From Vibrio tetraodonis (GTDB taxonomy: Bacteria; Pseudomonadota; Gammaproteobacteria; Enterobacterales; Vibrionaceae), in the NCBI RefSeq assembly GCF_003350295.1, contig NZ_QLYY01000012.1:124001-188000 (forward strand): DNA of 64,000 bases, written 5' to 3'. Numbering within the stretch: the stretch's first letter is position 1; each line of letters opens with the position of its first letter. The notes under the pieces are model-generated. The model saw only the letters and a list, made by a program, of their open reading frames with translations. It ran no database searches and had not been told where the DNA came from. The translations under genes were made by a program, and so were the position numbers. This document shows positions 37,203 through 47,060 of the stretch, piece by piece.

Positions 37203-38294
37203 ATGGAGCCTTCATCTCCTCTAACACAATCCATGATTACATTTTTGCAAAGTTGGAACACTAACTTTTTGTTTATTACCCTAGCAAGCTTCCTTGCTTG
37301 GATAGCATGGAGAATTATATACAATCGACTAGAATACCTATCAAAAAAAACCAACTTTGATTGGGATGACTTGACATTAAATGCGCTAAAAACACCCATT
37401 AGTGCACTCATATGGTGTTGGCCAGCAACAGTGTCACTCGACTTTTTTATTCAAGAGCACTTTGGCATCAAGCTTGGTTGGCTCAGTACGTTAAAACTGC
37501 CAATTGTTATCGCTATACTGGCATGGATAACAATACGCTTTATTAATAATGTCGAGAGCTTTGTTCTTCAGAAAAAAACGCATGATGAAACCACAGTTCA
37601 TGCGATCGCTAAAGTCTCACGACTTTTCTTCGTCATTATAGGTGCACTCACCATAATGCAAGCTTTTGGGCTTAGCCTATCTGGTTTGTTAACCTTTGGT
37701 GGTGTGGGTGGTTTGATTGTCGGTCTTGCCGCAAAAGACTTACTCTCGAATTTCTTTGGCGGTATGATGATTTACTTTGATCGTCCGTTTAAAGTGGGTG
37801 ATTGGGTTCGCTCTCCCGATCGCCAAATAGAAGGTACAGTTGAGCGTATCGGTTGGCGAATGACGATTATTCGAACATTCGAAAAACGACCTCTGTATAT
37901 TCCGAACTCTGTTTTCAGCAATATCGTGGTAGAAAACCCTTCGAGAATGCTTAACCGAAGGATTAAAGAAACCATCGGGGTACGCTATAGTGATGGCCAC
38001 AAAGTAGAGGGTATCGTTAACGATATCAAGTCTATGCTCCAAAATCATCCAGATATCGATACCAAACAAACATTGATTGTGAATTTTAATGCCTTTGGCC
38101 CATCATCACTCCAAATGCTTGTATACACCTTTACCAAAACGGTGAATTGGGTGCGCTACCACCAAGTGAAAGAAGATGTCCTGCTGCAAATCATGCACAT
38201 CATTCATCAACATGACGCCGATATTGCCTTCCCAACTCAAACACTCAAACTGGAAAATTCTGTGACCAACGAAAGTAGTCAAGAGCTTATATAA
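37203..38294 (+). CDS. MscS-family mechanosensitive ion channel
   Basis: 363 aa with TM helices at about 15-35, 60-80, 90-110 and 135-155. The pore helix and hinge (FGGVGGLIVGLAAKDLLSNFFGGMMIYFDRPFKVGDWV) are the MscS signature. The beta domain follows (GTVERIGWRMTIIRTFEKRPLYIPNSVF). It opens under membrane tension at hypo-osmotic shock. Size fits the YnaI/YbdG-like, larger members. GCCCTGCAA / TTGTAGGGC about 8-40 bases after the stop may form a weak terminator. Confidence 0.93.
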   Translation: MEPSSPLTQSMITFLQSWNTNFLFITLASFLAWIAWRIIYNRLEYLSKKTNFDWDDLTLNALKTPISALIWCWPATVSLDFFIQEHFGIKLGWLSTLKLPIVIAILAWITIRFINNVESFVLQKKTHDETTVHAIAKVSRLFFVIIGALTIMQAFGLSLSGLLTFGGVGGLIVGLAAKDLLSNFFGGMMIYFDRPFKVGDWVRSPDRQIEGTVERIGWRMTIIRTFEKRPLYIPNSVFSNIVVENPSRMLNRRIKETIGVRYSDGHKVEGIVNDIKSMLQNHPDIDTKQTLIVNFNAFGPSSLQMLVYTFTKTVNWVRYHQVKEDVLLQIMHIIHQHDADIAFPTQTLKLENSVTNESSQELI

Positions 38295-38360
38295 TGTTTT
38301 ATGCCCTGCAATCAAATAAAAAGCACTTGTAGGGCAATTGGTTACCGAGATTATAGTGCT

Positions 38361-38975
38361 TTATTGTGCAACCCATTCGACTTCCAATAAAATGTTATTT
38401 TGACAGCTTATCCTTCCCAAAAATGCATCGCCTTGATGCACTTCACCAACGCCTTGTGGGGTCCCGGTCATGATGATGTCGCCATCCTCTAATTTTGTAT
38501 AAGTCCGCAGCTCTTCCAATATCGATTGTGGCGAATAAATCATGTCCGCAACCAAACCTTTTTGTACTCGCACACAGTTAATAAATAACTCAATTTGCAA
38601 AGACTCAATGTCAACGCCTTCAATTGGAAGAAAACGACTAAACACTGCCGATCCATCAAACGCCTTCGCACGCTCCCAAGGTAGCCCCTTACTTTTAAGC
38701 TTTGACTGCAATTCACGTTTGGTTAAATCCAGACCAAACCCTACCGCGCAATACTGCCCATCCTTAACCAAAAAACAAATCTCACCCTCATAATGGACCG
38801 TTTCTCCATGATAAGAACATAACTGGGAACCTATCGATGAAGGTGGTTTATTAAACACTACCATTTCGTCAGGGACTGGGTTATTTAGCTCTTTAATATG
38901 GTCGTGATAGTTTCGACCAATACATAAAATCTTGGTAGGCTGAATTGGGTTACTGCCAAGTTTAACCGAGTTCAT
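38361..38975 (-). CDS. Fumarylacetoacetate hydrolase (FAH) family protein
   Basis: 204 aa, the short single-domain FAH form. KILCIGRNYHDHIKEL, the metal-binding HYEGEICFLV, the GLPWERAKAFDGSAVFS loop and DIIMTGTPQGVGEV match the family. Members cleave C-C bonds in acylpyruvates, with a divalent metal bound by the acidic residues. Substrate not predictable. GGGAGCG precedes the ATG. It is convergent with the MscS gene. Confidence 0.9.
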   Translation of the reverse strand: MNSVKLGSNPIQPTKILCIGRNYHDHIKELNNPVPDEMVVFNKPPSSIGSQLCSYHGETVHYEGEICFLVKDGQYCAVGFGLDLTKRELQSKLKSKGLPWERAKAFDGSAVFSRFLPIEGVDIESLQIELFINCVRVQKGLVADMIYSPQSILEELRTYTKLEDGDIIMTGTPQGVGEVHQGDAFLGRISCQNNILLEVEWVAQ

Positions 38976-39088
38976 GTGCGCTCCCTGTTATCATTCACTC
39001 AGCTAGATGGTAATAGAAATCTGTAAGTCGTCGATACACAGCATCATAAAGATTGAGATAATGCACAAAGTTTATCGGTCAATACAAA

Positions 39089-39116
39089 AACGCCTATTCA
39101 AAGTTGAATAGGCGTT
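39089..39116 (-). terminator. Porin terminator
   Basis: A 13-bp perfect stem AACGCCTATTCAA / TTGAATAGGCGTT with a 2-base spacer. On the minus strand it is followed by five T. It sits 37 bases after the porin stop. Confidence 0.88.
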
Positions 39117-39152
39117 GACACAAATGCGTGTTAAGGCAGTTGGATTATTGAA

Positions 39153-40178
39153 TTACAGGAAGTAACGAGCACCGATTAACCACTTGTCGTCATCTTCAGT
39201 AGTAGCGTCATCATCACCTAGATCTATCTCATAACCAGCAAAAGTAATAAGATTTGGTGTTACTGTATATTCTAACTGAATCGCAGACGTACTAAATTGT
39301 GTCTTGTTATTCTTATCATCATCAACAGCTTCGTAGTTAACACTGACATTTAGGCCATTATCCATACCGTAAGCAAGCAAACCTTCAAGCTGGACACTTT
39401 CCTCCAGATCATCAAAGAAATACTCATTCATAGCGTAAACACCCGCTACAAATAGACCCGAGCCGTAAGAACCGTAATGAAGTGAAAAAATATGTGATAT
39501 CGCATCTTGTTTGACACTACTTACTTCATATTCACCACCTGAATACGCATAGCCCAAACCAAAACCCATCATCTTCAGGCTTAACGCAGCCTGCACTCTG
39601 GAATCAGCACCTTCTTCACTTTCATCACCCTGCCAACCAAGGCCGAGGTTGACCATACCGTCATCAGAGAAAGCGTAGGAGTTTCTATAACTCACCATTC
39701 TCTCAGCACGTGCGCCACCCATAATATTCTGGTTTTCGTACAAAAAATCGTTTGCAAAAGCAATGGGATAGTCTGCTACACTACCAACATCATAGTAAGG
39801 TGACCACTGAGTACCCACTACCATGCGGCCCATTTCTTCATGGGTAACACCAATATAGCCTAAACGAGTGGTAAAGGAAGTATCACCACCATCTAGATAT
39901 TTCAATGCCCACTCTCCTTTCATATCAACAATAACACCGTTGCCAACATCCTGGCTTCCAGCAATGTTTATACGAGGAGAGACTGCGTTGACGTCCACAT
40001 CTTGACTTTGTTTTCTAGTTTGACTTACATCTTTACTTTTATCATACTCACCAACCCCCACATCGACATAACCGCCAATAGAAAGAGTTGTGCCTTCACT
40101 GTTATAAACTTCTGCTGCAAAAGCGTTTGAACCACATGCTGTTGCCGCAACCAAAGCGGCTAATAATTTAATTTTCAT
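39153..40178 (-). CDS. Gram-negative outer membrane porin
   Basis: 341 aa with signal peptide (KIKLLAALVAATACGSNAFA). The mature chain alternates polar and hydrophobic residues as a beta barrel: TTLSIGGYVDVGVGEY at the start, RINIAGSQDVGNGV, FTTRLGYIGV with the porin loop, and a WLIGARYFL end. It ends in Leu where the usual final residue is Phe. Porin_4-type general diffusion channel by pattern. A long intergenic region (40179-41063) lies upstream, as is common for highly regulated porin genes. Confidence 0.9.
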   Translation of the reverse strand: MKIKLLAALVAATACGSNAFAAEVYNSEGTTLSIGGYVDVGVGEYDKSKDVSQTRKQSQDVDVNAVSPRINIAGSQDVGNGVIVDMKGEWALKYLDGGDTSFTTRLGYIGVTHEEMGRMVVGTQWSPYYDVGSVADYPIAFANDFLYENQNIMGGARAERMVSYRNSYAFSDDGMVNLGLGWQGDESEEGADSRVQAALSLKMMGFGLGYAYSGGEYEVSSVKQDAISHIFSLHYGSYGSGLFVAGVYAMNEYFFDDLEESVQLEGLLAYGMDNGLNVSVNYEAVDDDKNNKTQFSTSAIQLEYTVTPNLITFAGYEIDLGDDDATTEDDDKWLIGARYFL

Positions 40179-41063
40179 AATTTAACGTCCATATAGGGTT
40201 ATAACCTTTGTTCACATAAGACTCAGAAAACCAAGCTTTTTCATGAACATTTATAAAGTAGTACGAAAAAATCAAAAGTGAAGTGCGCCTTGTTTCATAT
40301 TTAAGGGCTAAATTAGCAATTACTGAACTAACAGAAATATGATTAAATTTTAACCAATTGAATGCTAAGGGTTTTTCTCATTATTGACACTTATGACATA
40401 AAACAAGACCAAGTTCACATTTTTGGAAATTAGATTGGAACTTTTTAAAGAAAGTAGAAAATATCTCTATCAATATAGGTAATCATGCCGCTTCAAGTCC
40501 CTTCTAATTTAAATATCATTAGTCAAAATAACAGCTTAAAAAGGTGCAGTATTTATTGTTTCAATAGTTAAAAAAATGACATTTTCATATGGTCCATAGT
40601 AAGAACATCATGGAGAACAAAAACTGTGAAGTGTTGGAATGTATGTTGGTAAAATCGATTTGGCTTGTAAAAAATGTCATCGAAAATTTTCGATGTACTA
40701 AAGAGACGGATGTTTGTCGTCATAACTCAGCCTAAATCGACTGTTTATGTTTATTGCAAGACTGAACCCAAAGCTAAAGACTTTGTTACTGTTAAGTTCC
40801 GATCCAAATTATTGAAAGCCTGATGCTTAATTAATGTAAAGAGTGTTATGTCGCGATTTATAAAGATGATTGTTAAGTACATCGATGTCGCAGGCAATGT
40901 TTCTAGCACTGCATATTGCAAATAGTTAACAAGATTTTAATCTTTAATTATGGTTAACCAGCTCGGAGAAGAACCAGATTATGTTTTACATGCCATTCGC
41001 TTAAAAAGAAAAACATCATATTCCTTCTATGATTATGGGCAGTCCCTACTGTATCTTACACGA
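40179..41063. other. 885-base gene-poor region upstream of the porin
   Basis: Contains the porin promoter region and no confident gene. One short plus-strand frame (40674-40823, 49 codons, starting MSSKIFDVLKRRMFVV and ending KFRSKLLKA) is basic and could be a remnant or small protein, but has no ribosome site. A CGAAAATTTTCG palindrome lies within it at about 40681-40692. No transposase or RNA gene was recognised. Confidence 0.4.
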
Positions 41064-41972
41064 TCAAATACTAGAGTTCTTGATAAAAAGATTGTCCGCT
41101 TCAGACGACTTTATCAAGTTTGACTGCGTTGCTCTATCAACAATATATTTTTTCATGGCAGGCTGTGACCTGATATCAGAGGCAAGAGATTTAAGATCAT
41201 TATAAATGTACATGTACTGATCCCTATTAGCTTCATCTAAATAACTTATTACTCTAAACATTAAAGCAACCGCCATGTGTGACAACCTAGACGAGGAGGA
41301 CCATACAATGGATCTGAGATCATGAAAATAGCCTTGTACTTGAGCATCTTTAATACCTTCAAACTCTTCTTTAAACAGGTATCGCGCATCCCAAACTTGG
41401 TTTAGATAAAGGTCTTGTCCCCAACCAAAGTTACTATTGTGAGGAACAGGTTCACTCCTAGACCATTGTTTGTTTACTGTGAGAGCAGACTCATACCAAA
41501 ACTCGAATAGCCCTTCTACATTTCTTATATCAAAATAAGCTTTATAATTATGTTTAGTATTTTTAATACTATTAAAATTTGAATGGTACTCAATTTTATT
41601 TTTATTAAAATACATGTCTAAATGCCTGTAGTAGATAGGCCCATTTACATTTAACTCTGATTGAAAGTGTTGTTTTAGCTCACTACTATTTTGAATATAA
41701 AGTAACAAGGCTTTTCCACTTTTAGTTTCTGACTTATATATACCTCGCTGAGTCTTCACTATATTAATAAGCTCAGAAAGGAACAATTCCGGAGGGTGAA
41801 AGAGCCTCTCTTTAACCAAAGAATGAAGGTGTTTGAAGTTGTCTTTTTTTAAGGTGGTTCTCTTTCTAGACATGAAGTAACTCGTCGACATGGCACTTTC
41901 ACACGCTGCAATTGCCTCTAGAATTTCTACATTAACTAAAAAGTCATCTTCATTCCTTATCTTGGTAAGCAT
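41064..41972 (-). CDS. Orphan 302-aa protein
   Basis: The ATG at 41972 has AAAAGGA upstream; an in-frame upstream ATG at 42008 is weaker. I recognise no family. The protein is soluble-looking, mixed helical, rich in aromatic residues in the middle (VEGLFEFWYESALTVNKQW, GWGQDLYLNQVWDARYLF). It has no signal peptide. Codon use is AT-rich compared with aroG next door, so it may have been acquired. It stands alone between two gene-poor stretches. Confidence 0.6.
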   Translation of the reverse strand: MLTKIRNEDDFLVNVEILEAIAACESAMSTSYFMSRKRTTLKKDNFKHLHSLVKERLFHPPELFLSELINIVKTQRGIYKSETKSGKALLLYIQNSSELKQHFQSELNVNGPIYYRHLDMYFNKNKIEYHSNFNSIKNTKHNYKAYFDIRNVEGLFEFWYESALTVNKQWSRSEPVPHNSNFGWGQDLYLNQVWDARYLFKEEFEGIKDAQVQGYFHDLRSIVWSSSSRLSHMAVALMFRVISYLDEANRDQYMYIYNDLKSLASDIRSQPAMKKYIVDRATQSNLIKSSEADNLFIKNSSI

Positions 41973-42008
41973 AATGGTTACATCCTTTTGAATAAAAACA
42001 AATATCAT

Positions 42009-42301
42009 AAAATCTTACATTCATACGATGTCAATACATTCTAAACTGTAATGTTGCACATACGAAAAAGAACTAAAGCTAACATATCGTAAGCTTAAGA
42101 AGAGATAGATAACGAGTCAAACAAGATGAGTTAGTATTATAGAACGCAAATGCAACCAAGCTCATATAAATAAGGGGATAATTTTAAAGAGAAGTCTTAC
42201 TTTATTTTTTGACGATATAAATAAATCAATAAGTAGACAAAGTTGAAGTCAACCAAAAATGACTTCATTTTGAGTTATAAAGAGAAAATTATTGTTAATA
42301 A
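42009..42301. other. Intergenic region before the aroG terminator
   Basis: AT-rich; no gene supported and no clear signals other than the terminator that follows it. Confidence 0.35.
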
Positions 42302-42323
42302 AAAGGCAGATCACTCTGCCTTT
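42302..42323 (-). terminator. aroG terminator
   Basis: AAAGGCAGA / TCTGCCTTT stem with a TCAC loop. On the minus strand it is followed by TTTTTATT, 26 bases after the aroG stop. Confidence 0.85.
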
Positions 42324-42348
42324 ATCTGTTTCTTTGTATTATATGAGC

Positions 42349-43401
42349 TTATCGTTGACGACGCGCTTCTACTGCATCGGCTAGTTGACGAAGAACTTTT
42401 TCGGTATCTTGCCAGCCAATGCACGCATCGGTAATTGATCGTCCGTAAGTTTCAGCCTTACCATCAACCAAGTCTTGACGGCCTTCAACCAAGTGTGACT
42501 CAATCATCACACCAAAGACAGCATCTTCTCCAGAAGCGATTTGACCAGCAACATCCTCTGCAACTACCATCTGGCGCTGATATTGTTTAGAGCTGTTGGC
42601 ATGGCTAAAGTCAATCATCACTTTTTGCGGCAAGCCCGAAGCTTCTAGCTGAGATTTAATCTCACTCACATGCGCTGCACTATAGTTAGGCTCTTTACCG
42701 CCACGCAGAATAATATGGCAATCCGAGTTACCTGCCGTTTCTACAATGGCAGAATGGCCATACTTAGTCACTGATAAGAAGTGGTGTGACGCACTCGCAC
42801 TTCGAATCGCGTCTGAAGCAATTTTAATATTACCATCGGTTCCATTCTTAAATCCGACTGGGCAAGAAAGACCCGATGCCAATTCACGGTGGACCTGAGA
42901 TTCGGTTGTGCGCGCACCAATCGCACCCCAGCTGATAAGATCAGCCACATATTGAGGCGTTATCATATCAAGAAATTCACTTGCGGTTGGTAGGCCAAGA
43001 TCCGTCAAATCAAGCAAAAGCTTACGACCAATGCGCAAACCATCATTGATTTTAAACGTGTCATTCATGTAAGGGTCATTAATAAGACCCTTCCAACCTA
43101 CCGTTGTACGCGGCTTTTCAAAATACACTCGCATCACAACTTCGAGTCTATCACCCAACTCGTCTCGCAAAACTTTCAATCGCTTTCCGTATTCGATTGC
43201 CGCTTGTGGATCATGGATCGAGCATGGGCCGACAATCACAAGTAATCTATCATCTTCACCACGAAGAATTTTTGAGATATCTTGACGAGATTGAAAGGTT
43301 GTAGAAGACGCTGTCTCAGTAGCAGGAAACTTTTCCAATACCGCTACTGGTGGTAATAACTCTTTAACTTTACTAATTCGTACATCATCGGTCTGGAACA
43401 T
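42349..43401 (-). CDS. aroG: 3-deoxy-7-phosphoheptulonate (DAHP) synthase
   Basis: 350 aa, the AroG length. It condenses PEP and erythrose 4-phosphate, the first step of aromatic biosynthesis. GPCSIHDPQAAIEYG, MRVYFEKPRTTVGWKGLINDP, the WGAIGARTTESQVHRELASG loop and IDFSHANSSKQ are nearly identical in pattern to E. coli AroG (closer than to AroF or AroH), so phenylalanine-type feedback is likely. The upstream region is 265 bases and may carry regulatory sites: TGTACA-N6-GTAAAC at 43563-43580 weakly resembles a TyrR box. Confidence 0.95.
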   Translation of the reverse strand: MFQTDDVRISKVKELLPPVAVLEKFPATETASSTTFQSRQDISKILRGEDDRLLVIVGPCSIHDPQAAIEYGKRLKVLRDELGDRLEVVMRVYFEKPRTTVGWKGLINDPYMNDTFKINDGLRIGRKLLLDLTDLGLPTASEFLDMITPQYVADLISWGAIGARTTESQVHRELASGLSCPVGFKNGTDGNIKIASDAIRSASASHHFLSVTKYGHSAIVETAGNSDCHIILRGGKEPNYSAAHVSEIKSQLEASGLPQKVMIDFSHANSSKQYQRQMVVAEDVAGQIASGEDAVFGVMIESHLVEGRQDLVDGKAETYGRSITDACIGWQDTEKVLRQLADAVEARRQR

Positions 43402-43708
43402 TGCTACGTCTTCCTATTTTTCTTAGCGTGAGTAGTGCACTTCATACATGGCACACTTAAATACTCAAATATCGTCTTGGGCTAGGGTGTAACTTATCTA
43501 TCAAAAACGAACCTTGCAATCATTTTTTCAAATAAAATGCAATATAGTTTCTATCTTTGATTTGTACACCATGCGTAAACTCAAGATTACATCATAAAAA
43601 TTATGAGTCAACACAAGCTTTTATCACTCACTTTGTTCAAAGTTAGATGCAATATCGTTATGATCTATGTATGGTAAAAATACAATAATATGCGCACTTG
43701 GTTTTTGC
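43402..43708. other. aroG/ABC-transporter divergent regulatory region
   Basis: No gene. It serves as promoter region for both aroG (minus) and the amino-acid transporter operon (plus). Only the weak TyrR-like match at 43563-43580 was seen, and no clear leader peptide or attenuator. Confidence 0.35.
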
Positions 43709-44428
43709 ATGAATGCCGTCGAATTGATAGATGTTAATAAGCAATATGGAGAGTTAAAAGCCCTCACAGACATTCAATTGTCAGTAAAGAAAGGTGAGAA
43801 ACTAGTGATCTGCGGCCCTTCAGGGTCTGGAAAATCAACGCTAATAAGAGCTGTCAACGGACTAGAAAGTATTTCGAAAGGCGTAATTAAAGTCTTAGGG
43901 CAGCCAATTTCAACTATGCCGTCCGATAAAGTTGATATGGTTTTCCAGCATTTTCATCTATTTCCGCACCTTAGTATTCTTGACAACCTGATACTCGCAC
44001 CAACCCGAACATTGAATCTTTCAAGGCGAGAGGCACTCAAAAATGCCATGCACTTTCTCAACCAAGTTGGTATGGCCGATCAGGCTGATCAATTTCCAGT
44101 TCAACTATCAAGTGGCCAAAAACAACGTGTGGCTATTGCTCGATCGCTTTGTATGCAACCCGAGGTGCTACTGTTTGATGAACCAACCTCAGCGCTAGAC
44201 CCGCAGACAAAACATGACGTCTTGAATATCATTACAGATATCGCCAAATCGGGCATGACCATGATATGCATCACCCACGACGTAAATTTTGCGCAAAAAA
44301 TAGCAGACAAAGTGGTATTTATGGAGCAAGGAAAAATAATTGAAGTTGCACCACCAGAGCAGTTTTTCAATCAACCGCAACATCCAAGAGCTCAACACTT
44401 TTTAGATCAGTTCATGAGTCACCAATGA
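43709..44428 (+). CDS. Polar amino-acid ABC transporter, ATP-binding subunit
   Basis: Start set at ATG 43709 because family members begin about 10 residues before the KQYGEL segment; 14 extra residues are possible from 43667. The 239-aa protein has Walker A GPSGSGKS, Q-loop VFQHFHLFPHL, signature LSSGQKQRVAIARSL, Walker B LLFDEPTSALD and H-switch CITHD. It matches GlnQ/HisP-type ATPases. First gene of the operon; it overlaps the permease by ATGA. Confidence 0.93.
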   Translation: MNAVELIDVNKQYGELKALTDIQLSVKKGEKLVICGPSGSGKSTLIRAVNGLESISKGVIKVLGQPISTMPSDKVDMVFQHFHLFPHLSILDNLILAPTRTLNLSRREALKNAMHFLNQVGMADQADQFPVQLSSGQKQRVAIARSLCMQPEVLLFDEPTSALDPQTKHDVLNIITDIAKSGMTMICITHDVNFAQKIADKVVFMEQGKIIEVAPPEQFFNQPQHPRAQHFLDQFMSHQ

Positions 44429-45225
44429 TTTTAAAAATGTTTAAGCCTATTGCTTCTGCGGTAGTGCAGAACCTTGTCTTAGTCATCATTTTAGGGTGGG
44501 TTCTTGACTCTGGCGCAAAAGCGATGGACTACCAATGGCAGTGGAAAAGAGTACCCGATTTTATTGCTTTTTATGAACAGGGGCAGTGGTGGCCTGCCGA
44601 ATTGATTGAAGGTTTGATGGTCACCATAAAAATTTCATTTCTCAGCTTGATATTTACCTTGTTGATAGGTGTTGCCACTGCTCTACTCAAACTTTCCGAC
44701 TCTATCATCGGGCGACTATTGGCAACACTTTACATAGAAGTGATTCGTAACACCCCACTCTTAGTGCAAATCTACCTGCTATATTTTATCTTTGGTCCTA
44801 TTCTAGGCATTGATAGAATAACGAGCGCTATTCTTGCTCTGTCTCTTTTTCAAGGTGCATACACGGCTGAGATCCTTAGAGGCGGTTTGAATGGTATACC
44901 GCGAGGTCAGTTTGAGGCAGCCTCTTCCCTTGCCCTTGATCCATGTGTGACCTACTACAAAATCATATTCCCGCAGTTGTTAAAACGTACGTTACCGCCT
45001 TTAACCAATGAAGTTGTGTCTTTGGTTAAAAACTCTTCTATTGTCAGCGTCATGGCTATTTTTGATTTGACGACAGAAGGGCGCAACATAGTGTCAGAAA
45101 CGGCTATGCCATTTGAAATATGGTTCACTGTTGCAGCAATATATTTAGCACTCACTCTATCGCTCTCTGGTCTTTCAGTCTGGTTAGAATACAAACTGGG
45201 AACTAGCTGGTGCGCATCAAAGTAG
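44425..45225 (+). CDS. Polar amino-acid ABC transporter, permease 1
   Basis: 266 aa with about five to six helices. The permease motif EAASSLALDPCVTYYKIIFPQ, preceded by YTAEILRGGLNGIPRGQ, is the EAA loop of HisM/GlnP-type permeases. RNTPLLVQIYLLYF is also typical. It overlaps the ATPase by 4 bases and is followed 8 bases on by the binding protein. It likely pairs with the second permease at the operon end. Confidence 0.93.
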   Translation: MILKMFKPIASAVVQNLVLVIILGWVLDSGAKAMDYQWQWKRVPDFIAFYEQGQWWPAELIEGLMVTIKISFLSLIFTLLIGVATALLKLSDSIIGRLLATLYIEVIRNTPLLVQIYLLYFIFGPILGIDRITSAILALSLFQGAYTAEILRGGLNGIPRGQFEAASSLALDPCVTYYKIIFPQLLKRTLPPLTNEVVSLVKNSSIVSVMAIFDLTTEGRNIVSETAMPFEIWFTVAAIYLALTLSLSGLSVWLEYKLGTSWCASK

Positions 45226-45233
45226 GATAAAAA

Positions 45234-46055
45234 ATGAACATATTTATATATCAAAAGCTCTCAGTTCATAAAATCTGGGCATCATTTATAACAATAATTT
45301 CTATAGTGACTCCAATGTATGCTCAAGCTAGTAACACCCCAAACTTAGATGAAATCAATCAAAGAGGTACTTTACGTGTCGGTATGTCCACATTTGTTCC
45401 TTGGGCAATGCGTGACAAACAGGGAGAACTAATCGGATTTGAAATTGATGTGGCGAAACGTTTAGCAGCAGACTCAGGTTGGAAAATTAAGTTTGTTCCT
45501 ACCGCTTGGGATGGCATTATTCCAGCTCTTTTGGCTAAGAAATTTGATGTCATTATTGGCGGAATGAGCATAACGGATGAGCGTTCTAAAAGTGTGCTTT
45601 TTACCCAACCATATTCACATTCTGGTGTTCAAGTTGCTGCCAACAAACAACTAGCTGAAGGCTTCTCGAAAATCAGTGACTTTAACTCAAGACGTATAAA
45701 AATTGCGGCACGACGAGGGGCATTTACCGTTCAAGTCGCCCGTGAAGCTTTCCCGAAAGCAAAAATTCTTCAGTTTGATGACGAAGCTCAAGCCTTTCAG
45801 GAAGTTCTAAATGGAAACGCACATGCGGTCATTGCCTCTAGCCCCAAACCCGAACATGAAGCCGTAAAACATGCCAATACCTTGTTCATCCCCTTCAACG
45901 AACGTCTATCAAAAGGCAATGAAGCTTTTGCGGTTCGTTTGGGCGAAACGGACAAGCAAGCTTTCTTTGATCATTGGATCAATGATCGAATTGAAGATGG
46001 ATGGCTAGAACAGCGCTACGAGTACTGGTTTTCTACATTAGATTGGCAAAAATGA
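45234..46055 (+). CDS. Polar amino-acid ABC transporter, periplasmic binding protein
   Basis: 273 aa with a signal peptide (SFITIISIVTPMYAQA, cleavage about residue 32). The SBP family 3 domain starts RGTLRVGMSTFVPWAMRDKQGE, with the GFEIDVAKRLAADSG signature and MSITDERSKSVLFTQPY. It captures a polar amino acid in the periplasm. The ligand is not predictable. Placed between the two permeases, as in some four-gene systems. Confidence 0.93.
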   Translation: MNIFIYQKLSVHKIWASFITIISIVTPMYAQASNTPNLDEINQRGTLRVGMSTFVPWAMRDKQGELIGFEIDVAKRLAADSGWKIKFVPTAWDGIIPALLAKKFDVIIGGMSITDERSKSVLFTQPYSHSGVQVAANKQLAEGFSKISDFNSRRIKIAARRGAFTVQVAREAFPKAKILQFDDEAQAFQEVLNGNAHAVIASSPKPEHEAVKHANTLFIPFNERLSKGNEAFAVRLGETDKQAFFDHWINDRIEDGWLEQRYEYWFSTLDWQK

Positions 46056-46123
46056 ATAAACAATTGACGCCTATCGATTTATCCCAAAACCTTAGCAGAT
46101 AGTAGTTAAAATGAGACAATGAT

Positions 46124-47041
46124 GTGAATATAGCCAAAACCTTAAGCCCACAAGAGCCTGAAAAGAAGCACAGCCTAAAATTGAATAGGCTAGACTTAGC
46201 GATATTGTTTGCCGTTGTCATCGCTGGAATTTGGTTATATCACAGATCTGAGGTTGGCATTGAGTATATTTGGCGCTGGAAGGAAGCAGTGATACTCATT
46301 TTTACTCCACGTGCTGACGGCAGCATTCCCTATTTCTTTCAGGGTGTAATCGCGACATTGAGGTTAAGTCTATGGGGGATGTTTTTAGCACTCCCCGTCG
46401 GTGTTCTGGTTGGCTTATCACGACATTCCTCTATTTATTTACTGCGCTCTGTAGCCAATATGTACATATTGCTTATCCGCAATATCCCACCGCTTGTCTT
46501 CGTATTTATATTTTACTTTTTTATCTCTAATCAGCTCATCCCTGGATTAGGCCTAGACAGTGTATTGCGAGATGGTGCTGAAACGACTCAAATTTGGCAA
46601 ATTTGGTTGTTTGGACCCAAGCCTCTATGGGAAAACTTACTTTCGGGTGTTCTGTGTATCAGTATTTTATCCTCGGCTTATATTGCTGAAATCGTTCGTT
46701 CAGGTCTGGCAAACATACCAAGAGGCCAATGGGAGGCGGCAGATGCTCTCGGACTGTCAATGTGGGCCAAATATCGCTTTGTTATCGCACCACAAGTATT
46801 CATAACCATTACGCCTGCATTAGCTGGTCAAGCCATATCTTTGGTAAAAGATACGTCTATTGTGTCTCTTATTTCTATTCAAGAAATGACGTTTGTCGGC
46901 ACCGAAGTAGCAAACTCATCTGGCCTAATCTTTGAAATATGGCTTATCGTTGGTGCTGTGTACTTGATATTTTGCACAACACTTTCCGCTTTATTTAAAA
47001 AACTAGAAAAGAAGAGTTTAAACTTCCAAAAATATCACTAA
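46124..47041 (+). CDS. Polar amino-acid ABC transporter, permease 2
   Basis: 305 aa from GTG 46124. A charged N-terminal extension of about 22 residues comes before the first helix (LAILFAVVIAGIWLY). The permease motif WEAADALGLSMWAKYRFVIAPQ and the preceding YIAEIVRSGLANIPRGQ are clear. It completes the heterodimeric channel with the permease at 44425. Only weak ribosome-site purines (GAGA). The stop lies 19 bases from the convergent cyoE stop, and no hairpin is seen between them. Confidence 0.92.
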   Translation: MNIAKTLSPQEPEKKHSLKLNRLDLAILFAVVIAGIWLYHRSEVGIEYIWRWKEAVILIFTPRADGSIPYFFQGVIATLRLSLWGMFLALPVGVLVGLSRHSSIYLLRSVANMYILLIRNIPPLVFVFIFYFFISNQLIPGLGLDSVLRDGAETTQIWQIWLFGPKPLWENLLSGVLCISILSSAYIAEIVRSGLANIPRGQWEAADALGLSMWAKYRFVIAPQVFITITPALAGQAISLVKDTSIVSLISIQEMTFVGTEVANSSGLIFEIWLIVGAVYLIFCTTLSALFKKLEKKSLNFQKYH

Positions 47042-47060
47042 GAATTTTAAACAGCTAAGC

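Noticed and set aside
43563..43580. TyrR box upstream of aroG
   Set aside because: TGTACA-N6-GTAAAC keeps too few of the consensus TGTAAA-N6-TTTACA positions; kept only as a weak note, not as a feature.
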